Assembly (NCBI GenBank): GCA_037783415.1
Contig: JAZGTN010000015.1
Coordinates: 1,302,001-1,366,000 of the forward strand
Source: Leptasterias polaris
Lineage: Eukaryota > Echinodermata > Asteroidea > Forcipulatida > Asteriidae
Direction of reading: 5' to 3'
Length of the DNA: 64,000 nt
Shown piece after piece: positions 56,301-64,000 of the stretch. The notes beneath the pieces are model-generated. The model did no database searches. It saw nothing but the letters and a program-made list of their open reading frames with translations, and was not told where the DNA came from. Made by a program: the position numbers and the translations under genes. How positions within the stretch are numbered: the first letter of the stretch is position 1; every line of letters starts with the position of its first letter.

Positions 56301-59300
56301 TCATGTCTATGCTCGATACTTGGTATGTCTGAAAGAATTAAACGCTGGTTTCTTATCAGATCCAGTAACAATGACTTAATTCTTTGTTCTTATTTGTTGG
56401 TAAAAAACAAGCCGAAATTTATTTCCTTAATGATATTAGTGAGGTTTAACTACATTCAAAGACTGCAATGAAAGTGCAAGTTTGACCGTCTATTTATGAC
56501 CAATTGGCTAAAAGATCAACAACACAGTTATTCAAGGGATGCTTCTCTCTTAATACCTTGCCCCTGGTTATTTGAGAGTTCAGTGGATTCACTACTGCAC
56601 AGCCACCCATCCATACATGAAATTTTGCCTGGGTGTTAAGTTCTCAGCACCCAATACCACGGCACTGCTTACCCCTATATTCTGCCCTTCCGGACCCCTA
56701 GATCCAAAGCATTTTTTATCTACGGGCTTTAAATGCAAAATTATGTGAAGCAGAGCCAAGAAATTGGGCGCCGATTGGAAGGATTTTGATGCATGTGGAA
56801 TTAGGCCTGTCTAAAATTTCATGGAAGAAATTGTTAATTTTTGATTACATTTTTTTTCTCAGGGAGGTGAGAAGAAGAAATATGATGAAGTTGCTGATCT
56901 GACAGGTCCAATCCAATACAAGACAATGAAGAATGAGACGCTAAAAGCACTCAGGATCGACCTGAGTAAGAAATACTCAGAAGGCTCGTTAGATGGCTTC
57001 TGTCTTTACCTGTGAGTAATTTATCTCAACTCTGGACTAAATTATCCAACTACAACCCCCCCCCCCCCTTCCGTTATCCCGTTTCATAGTGTTGGGGAAA
57101 TACCTTAACTCCTGTAACTCTTTGTTATGGTAGGTACGGAGTGATTTTAAAGAAGTTGGAGTTGATGAAAGAAGCAGAGAGCATTCTGGTAGAAGCAATC
57201 AGAGTAGAGCCGTACCACTGGGGATCTTGGGTCGAGCTGACGAGCCTAGTGACTGACAAAGACAAGGTGTGACTAGAGCCGGCTGCCACTCCATTAATAT
57301 CAAACTACTACTTTTTGGGGGGTAGTATAGTTTTGTATCTATACCTACGCATTGGTTGTGTTTATCTTTATTTATGTAGCTTAACCCTCCTACTGTTCGC
57401 AACATTTTCAAGTGAGTTGACCAACCATTTGAAACCATTCAACTGCCAAAGTTGTGTATGGTGGCACAACTGTGCACAGAACTAACTGTGTACTGTGTAC
57501 ATGCATTCCCTCATGGTATCATATTGCAAGGCTGGCATAGCTTATCTATCATTCAAAACCACAGTGAATGGTATTGAATGGTCAGACAGCAAGAGGGTTA
57601 AGCCTTGTAAAGTGCTTCAATCTTTGTGAGGAGCTATAAACATGCCTGTATGTATGTATGTACAACAAGCACTGTTGTTTCAATATTTTCTTTTTCAACT
57701 CTTGCACTGATTAGATATGTTTATGTTACACCTACATGTGTACAGCAAATTATCCATGGTCAGTTTGCTATAATTCTAACGTGACAACCGTGATGTTGTG
57801 TTTGGCTTAGAAATGCATAATATTTGTCAATATATTTCGTCATTAAATAAATAGATTTAGAAGAAACTTATTGTCTTTGTATTTCTTTCTCCCGCTAGCT
57901 AAACTCTCTGACGTTACCGGATCTCTGGATCAAAGAGTTCTTCATTGCTAAGACGTATCTGGAACTACAACTCAACGATGAAGCACTGAAGAAATACACA
58001 GCACTTAGTGATGCAGGGTTTAAAGACAGTACTTATGTGATCTCACAGATTGCACTTGCCCACCACTATGTCAGAGGTCAGATTTATTGCTCAGTTATTT
58101 TATCTCACAGATTGCACTTGCCCACCACTATGTCAGAGGTCAGATTTATTGCTCTGTGTTTGATGACACATCAGCTTTGAGCCTCTTTGTCTTCATAGGG
58201 AATTTTGTGAAACTGCTTTTTCACTAGAATTGTGTTTTTTTCCTCCAGACATGAACCGAGCTGTGGAACTTTTCGGTCAGTTGCAGAAAGTTGACCCTTT
58301 CCGTCTTGAGAACATGGACATCTACTCAGATCTCTTGTATGTGAAGGTAGGACAAAGTCTCTATAGCCGAGATATTATTCCGTATCTGAATTTGTAGCTA
58401 CAGCTACAACTGTTGCTAAGTGTGTTGCTAAGGAAGTCATGAACTTAAACTCATGATGAAATGATGTTTGTTGCACAAACTTTTTTATCTATGTTTTTAT
58501 ATATTGATATAATGGGCAAATGTGTGTGTTATATAAATGTCTTATATTATTATTATTATATCACTGTATTTCTTGTTTAGTTTTTATTAACTACTCTGAC
58601 TGTATTTAACTGTGTACAGTTTGAAAAGTGCTTGTGTATTGGTAGGTATATAATGATAATAATAGGCATTTGTAATTTACCAAATCAATATATTCTCTAC
58701 AACATGTTATACATTTCTGTATTGCTTTTGCCACATTGAGTTCATTTGAGATTGATTTCAAGTATACCTGTGTTTTACTTTTACATTTATAAGCTTTTTA
58801 GAATATCTCGTGTACTTGAGTGTGTATTCAATAATGTAACTCTGCTGCCATGTCATGTGTTGAACATTAAACCATTAACAATATGATATCATATAGAATT
58901 GATTGATTAAATATTCTTTTAGTGTGTGCTTCCAAACCGCTGAGTTTGAACTCTACACCACCTCGGAAAGCTTTATAGTCAATGTCAATATACTTTCCAT
59001 TGTTTCTGTTCTATTGTGGTTGCTTAGTAACCCTGAAACCACACTGGAGTTGATTGAGGAAGAGATGAAAATAAGGCTTTGTCTGAATTGGCATCTATGG
59101 CTAAGGCTATGGCTATTACTGATGTTAAGGATGTAGTATACTGACGCACTGATCTAGCCATATCGGACACGGCCCAAGACTAAACTTTAGGTCAAAGGTT
59201 TATTGTAAATTTTCTGTTTTGCTAAAGTGTGCTTTGATGTTCAAATGAAGCTATCACATCAAGACACCTTATGTTTGGTTCAGTTTGATTATCATTATTT

Positions 59301-62300
59301 CTTTTCTTCTTTTCTTTTCCTTTTTTTTTGGGGGGGGGGCAGGAAATGAAAGCAGAGCTGAGTTTCTTAGCGCATCATGTTTGTGAAGTAGACAAGTACA
59401 GAGTTGAAACCTGTTGTGTTATTGGTAAGTAACGAATAAACATTTAATACTAATTGGTTTTACTGATACACCAATGTGTGTTACATCAATTATAGACAGC
59501 TATACACTTCGTATTGGTAATTTATGTATTCTTAAAAGCTGTTCAATAATTTACATTTGTATCAAGACCTAACATTATTCCTACTGTTATTAATATTAAG
59601 GTGGTTAAAATGTTTTAACAATTAATGTGCCCTTAGGTTTGCGAAGCCACTGAAGTGGCATGCTGTTTATGTGTGTCCTTGTGAGTAGGTATACACATTA
59701 AAACCGGGGACCTATAACAAAAGAGGACAATAGGTCCACGGTTGGGGAAAGGTCCACGGTTGGAGATCGTGTACAAAACCAATGGGAGCTGTTGCAAAAA
59801 AAGTATAAACAAAAGAGGGACAATAGGAGGTCCACGATTGCAGGTGTTTACACACGTGGGTGTGTGTGTATGGGTGTTTTAACACTACATACGAAGTGTG
59901 GACCTGAGAACAAAAGAGGTCCACATAATGTAGGAACTTGAAACACTATGTGGACTTACACACGTCCACACAGTGTTATTTACAGTGTTGAAGAATTTGA
60001 TTTTCCTTAAGTGTATAGAACAAAGGAATGTCCACAGAGTGACTACAACACAGAGGTGTGTGTGAACATTGTCTATGCATTAAAACCGAGTACTTTAACA
60101 AAAGGGGTCCGGTAAACTGACCTACCTGGGACAGTCCTTGCTTTGTTTTCGTGTACAAAACAATGGTGACATCGTTAAAAAAAACCTAATTCTAAACAAT
60201 GGGAGAACAAAGGGGTGTGTGTGACACTGTGTTGTCCGAGTGATAATTTGAGAAGGACTTGGCAAATTAACTCCAAACTTGGTGTGTGGATTGATCTTGG
60301 GATTCCCCTGAAAGCATTTTGTTTTGGACCACCTAGGTCAGATGTCAAGGAACGGACTGGCTTGTGGGGCATTTGTGTTTACCAAATACAACTTTTCTTG
60401 TTTTCCTTGGCAGGTAATTATTACTCCTTAAGGTCTCAACATGAGAAAGCTGTGTTATATTTCCAACGAGCCTTGAAGCTCAATCCACATTATCTATCAG
60501 CATGGACTCTTATGGGTCATGAGTACATGGAGATGAAGAACACACCAGCTGCTATTGAGGCATACAGACAAGCTATTGGTAGGTTTATAGACCATGTTAC
60601 CTTTGTTTACAGAAATAGTGACCTTGTACAGTCTAATGCATTTCCTGACGGGCAAGATACTACACAGGCCATATGGGAAAATTTACATTTTGTGTCATAA
60701 TTTTCACATAAATTCAAGAGTTACAAAAGCAACAGTTGTACAGCTTTTGAGATGTCCCCCCTTTCTTCATATCAAAAGTTGAGAAACATCAGACAGTGCA
60801 ATCTCCATAAAACATAAGATTTATTGTACTCTTCCATTGAGCTGCGTACAAACTGTGCTTGCGGGAAGTCCAGGCTCTGTGGCTCTTTTGTAAACATGTG
60901 ATGTCACATGGTCTATATCTTCATGCTATTCAAGGTTTCTTTTTTAATTTTGGTGATTAATTTCTTAAACGTTTGTTTCACCAGAATTGAACAAGAGGGA
61001 CTTCCGAGCATGGTACTGTCTAGGACAGACGTATGAGATTTTACGTATGCCACTTTACAGTTTGTATTACTACAGACAGGCACAACAAGTCAGGTAACTA
61101 GACAAGTCTTAAAGACTGCAACAATTAGCTTTTCCCGTAAAATATGCTAATTACATTCACGCATTTGGACAGACACCATTGGTTGGCAAACGCCATAGAG
61201 ATGTGCACTCAGCAGACGCACAAACGTGTCTGTGTCACACCACCATCATCCCGGCCATACAAAAAGATGTGATGTTCCCTCAATTTGCAAACCAGTAGTG
61301 TTAGTCCGCATGCGTGACTTGTAATTTAGATGTGATGTTCCCTCAATTTGCAAACCAGTAGTGTTAGTCCGCATGCGTGACTTGTAATTTAGATGTGATG
61401 TTCCCTCAATTTGCAAACCAGTAGTGTTAGTCCGCATGCGTGACTTGTAATTTAGATGTGATGTTCCCTCAATTTGCAAACCAGTAGTGTTAGTCCGCAT
61501 GCGTGACTTGTAATTTAGATGTGATGTTCCCTCAATTTGCAAACCAGTAGTGTTAGTCCGCATGCGTGACTTGTAATTTAGATGTGATGTTCCCTCAATT
61601 TGCAAACCAGTAGTGTTAGTCCGCATGCGTGACTTGTAATTTAGATATTTCATGGGTAAGGTTTATTGTGATGTCAAACTTTACTGTTCAGTTCATGATT
61701 CTTGAATTTAGTTTGATGATAAGATCTTTCTTCAGTATTCCTCAGAATGTAAAGTGGTTTCATTAATCAACCCAGTCTAAACTAAATCTAGTTTCTACAT
61801 GTATCAAATGTGGCATGCTTCTTTTACTTTTTACGTAACCTTTCTCAAATTTGATGTTTATTTATTCTTAGACCGAATGATTCTCGAATGTTAGTCGCTC
61901 TTGGTGAAAGCTATGAGAAACTTGAGAAAATCCCAGAGGCTAAGAAGTGTTACTGGCGAGCGTATTCTGTCGGTGACATTGAGGGGACAGCTCTAATTAA
62001 ATTAGCAAAACTCCATGAAAGTCAAGGAGAAGGCGAAAAGGCAGCAACGTTCTACACAAAATATGTTGAGCAGGCAGAGGCCATGGGGGTAAGCCAAACA
62101 TTCATTCCTTCAAATATGATATTTGATATTTATTACTGAGAGAGGTTTGCGGTAACACCATGTTAAAATCTCTTGAGTACTGTTGGTTATTAAAAGAACC
62201 GGTGGCTAACGACTCAACGTTTCGATCAGTATGCTCTGATCGTCTTCAGGAGAATATTTATTCATGTTACTCTTGTTGTTTGCTTGTTGATTTCTTTCTC

Positions 62301-63951
62301 TCTTCCCATCTCAAGCTTAGTTTGCTAATATTTGCCTGTTTTGCATTGTTATTGTTTTCTACTTGCATCTATTACCATATTGCTTCTTTGTGTTTATCCT
62401 TTGATATTGTTAACTTTGTTGTATATCTGTTCTTGATCTTTGTGATATGGAATATGGAATATTGTTTTATTGCATTGAATAGATGCGAGAACTTGACAAT
62501 TTGAAAAAAACTTTTTAATTGCTTGAATATTTGGCAGCAAATTACTGTATCTTCTCTTTGCAATTAATGATAATTTATGTAGCACTTCATCATAGTAAAA
62601 GTAGATGTTTCATTTTAACCTGGTCTTACGATAATAGGTTTTATATTTTTAATGACTGTGTGCGCTGTTGTGTAACTATGGTGACGCTTTCTGTTTCTGC
62701 TTCCACTTACTGCTTCATATTACTGTGTTTTATGATTATCCTTGCATTTACAATGCTCTCCGTTTTTATGTTTTTATTTTGATGTGAACATTTCTAATGA
62801 GAAATATGTTTCATAACTGAATTTTATTGTTTTGTACTTTACGTTACATTTTCAATTTGTAATCTCTCCCAACTTTATATTGATTGACTTTATCGTAAAT
62901 TTATATTATTTTTGTATCTGCATTTTGATAATAGATGCTTAGTTGTCAATATTAATTTTTAGTGCCTTTGTTCAGGTATGATGTTCTTCATACTTCAGAT
63001 AGTTATAGCACATAACAATGAAATATAAGAAGCGATTTCTTACAAAAATGTAGTTTCAAACAGTCTGATTTCCCATTTTTTGCTCTTGGAAAATTCAGAC
63101 AAATTTGCGATTAAAGCCTACACTATGTGAACATGTAGGTTGGCCTTTGTACTCAATAAAATATTCTTACTTCTTTCCAAGGACCAAGTATCATACCTGC
63201 TTTGTTTCATATTTGTACAATGTTTGGATTGGAGTTTTCCTGACCAACATGTCCATTTGTTCTTTATTCCTGACCTTAGACCGGCATGGTTGAAGAACAA
63301 TGTGATGCTTATAGATTCTTAGCAAACTATCATCTCAAGAAGCGTAACTTTGAAGAAGCAAGCAACTATGCTCATAAATGCTGTGAATACAATGAGGTTT
63401 GTATTCCTTGAAGACGATGAGAAATTAACAGTTTATATCCAAAAATGTACTTAGTATAAGATACTTTGTCTGAATTGTTTTAAACAGTATGCTAATCCAA
63501 TGTATATGTTACCTTTCTAGGTTAGAACAGTATTCCTGTTAACATGTGTAAACATTTTAACCGATATTTGTAACTTTCTTCATTGTAAGATGAGTGTCTT
63601 GATCACCTCCTTAATTAATGTACTCAGTACTCTTCCCAAAACAATATTTTTATCATTCTGGAGACTCTATAAACTTAGTTGTGAATTGTTTCCTTTGTAT
63701 CCAAATGTTTCAATGATTTTTTTAACCATAGATGAATTTGAAACATACTTTTCCTTTATTTCCAGACGAGAGAAGAAGGCAAGTCCATTCAGACAGAGAT
63801 ATCCCAGCTTCGTGCTAATGAAGAGGACTCCTCCAATAACATCAATAGAGGGGGTGATATTGGATCTATCACAAGACCATCCCAAAATATCAGCGATCAT
63901 CCCGAGATGTCTGGACAATTGTCTCCTATGAATCTGGCGTTTACTCCATGA
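53310..63951 (+). CDS. CDC23: Anaphase-promoting complex subunit CDC23/APC8
   Basis: TPR scaffold subunit of the APC/C ubiquitin ligase that drives mitotic exit. Thirteen exons: 53310-53434, 55437-55509, 56185-56322, 56863-57011, 57134-57266, 57899-58076, 58249-58346, 59343-59424, 60414-60578, 60985-61093, 61872-62088, 63280-63396, 63766-63951; phases agree, 589 residues (human 597). Highly conserved: [89 protein letters not shown] and [15 protein letters not shown] helices fill most of the protein from about residue 70 to 520. The tail ends SPMNLAFTP, like the vertebrate SPLNLSSVTP. Exon 6 has a duplicated donor region 62 bp downstream, and exon 8 has a G-run acceptor. Confidence 0.97.
54370..54480. 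repeat. ~53-bp degenerate tandem repeat
   Basis: About two units around GTGTGGAAGGTGGTAGTGTA and TTTGCAACAGTGTTGG, in CDC23 intron 1. Confidence 0.75.
55068..55185. repeat. ~43-bp degenerate tandem repeat
   Basis: Three diverged units around ACTGTTGGAGTATGATGGGT, in CDC23 intron 1. Related GTTGGACTATGGATGGTTGA sequence appears near 54330. Confidence 0.7.
58041..58154. repeat. 62-bp tandem duplication spanning the CDC23 exon 6 donor
   Basis: A 52-bp segment starting TCTCACAGATTGCACTTGCC is present at 58041-58092 and again at 58103-58154. It includes the last 36 bases of exon 6, the donor AGAG/GTCAG and the start of the intron. Confidence 0.95.
58377..58455. mobile_element. Half copy of family B element
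   Basis: CCGTATCTGAATTTGTAGCT and ACTGTTGCTAAGTGTGTTGC match, in reverse orientation, the right half of the element at 36484-36628. It lies in CDC23 intron 7. Confidence 0.6.
59073..59175. mobile_element. Short inverted-repeat element, family B
   Basis: AAGGCTTTGTCTGAATTGGC at one end and CTAGCCATATCGGACACGGC at the other, in CDC23 intron 7. Confidence 0.65.
61266..61643. repeat. 63-bp tandem repeat, six identical copies
   Basis: Six apparently perfect 63-bp units starting GATGTGATGTTCCCTCAATT, in CDC23 intron 10. As 63 is divisible by three, the - strand stays open across the array; this is a repeat artefact rather than a gene. Confidence 0.95.
62217..62250 (-). ncRNA. Hammerhead-like motif, possible Penelope remnant
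   Basis: On the - strand the order is CTGAAGA, a hairpin GATCAG-AGCATA-CTGATC, then GAAACGT. CUGANGA, stem II and GAAA form the hammerhead ribozyme core, and short versions occur at the ends of Penelope-like retroelements. Stem III and stem I are not convincing here, so activity is unlikely. Confidence 0.35.
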
Positions 63952-64000
63952 TCCAGCCTGATTGATTTGAACCCCATGTACGGTTTTATGAATTTGTTAT

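Noticed and set aside
61246..61653. 135-residue - strand frame with a 21-residue repeat
   Set aside because: Artefact of a 63-bp (3 x 21) tandem repeat within a CDC23 intron.
62160..62782. Hydrophobic frames after the hammerhead-like motif
   Set aside because: T-rich DNA gives Phe/Leu-rich translations in all frames; no conserved protein recognised.

Overview
The window is animal nuclear DNA: AT-rich, with multi-exon genes, GT/AG introns, and many short interspersed and tandem repeats. The proteins are closest to bilaterian orthologues but are not vertebrate in detail (the CtBP N-terminus is of the invertebrate type). The repeat families, with ends such as GGGCCCAATTTCATAGAGCT plus tRNA-derived SINEs, suggest a marine invertebrate deuterostome, most likely an echinoderm such as a sea star. 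That assignment is inference. The genes themselves are secure: exon phases sum correctly through every model except the last junction of PUS1.

Layout. 1-3905: no gene recognised. 4044-16060 (+): CtBP, an NAD(H)-linked transcriptional corepressor, six coding exons. 16061-21456: intergenic. 21457-27433 (-): PUS1, a tRNA pseudouridine synthase, about ten exons, convergent with CtBP. 28548-30497 (-): GPAA1, a GPI-transamidase subunit, in one uninterrupted exon. 31596-31695 (-): one orphan exon-like segment. 32246-32944: a 699-bp foldback element. 33824-42148 (+): an unnamed 545-residue leucine-rich-repeat protein, ten exons. 44159-47411 (+): a small secreted C-type lectin with a PAN/apple-like C-terminus, four exons. 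49358-53170 (-): HTRA2, a mitochondrial serine protease, six exons. 53310-63951 (+): CDC23/APC8, a TPR subunit of the anaphase-promoting complex, thirteen exons, complete. HTRA2 and CDC23 are divergent, with 139 bp between their start codons.

The genes do not form a pathway. They are mostly housekeeping functions (transcriptional repression, tRNA modification, GPI anchoring, mitochondrial protein quality control, cell cycle) plus one immune-type lectin and one orphan LRR protein. The main non-coding content is mobile DNA: two piggyBac-like elements at TTAA, a hAT-like element, a TA-flanked element carrying two CRE sites, two families of short inverted-repeat elements, several tRNA-derived SINEs, and a hammerhead-like fragment of possible Penelope origin. 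At least ten tandem arrays are present, some grown from inside these dispersed repeats.

Most notable for follow-up: the foldback element with TTCGCGAA arrays; the HTRA2/CDC23 bidirectional promoter with TISU/YY1-type sites over both start codons; the duplicated donor in CDC23 exon 6; the dead duplicate exon in the LRR gene; the second CtBP exon-1-like segment; the hammerhead-like motif; and SINE-seeded minisatellites.
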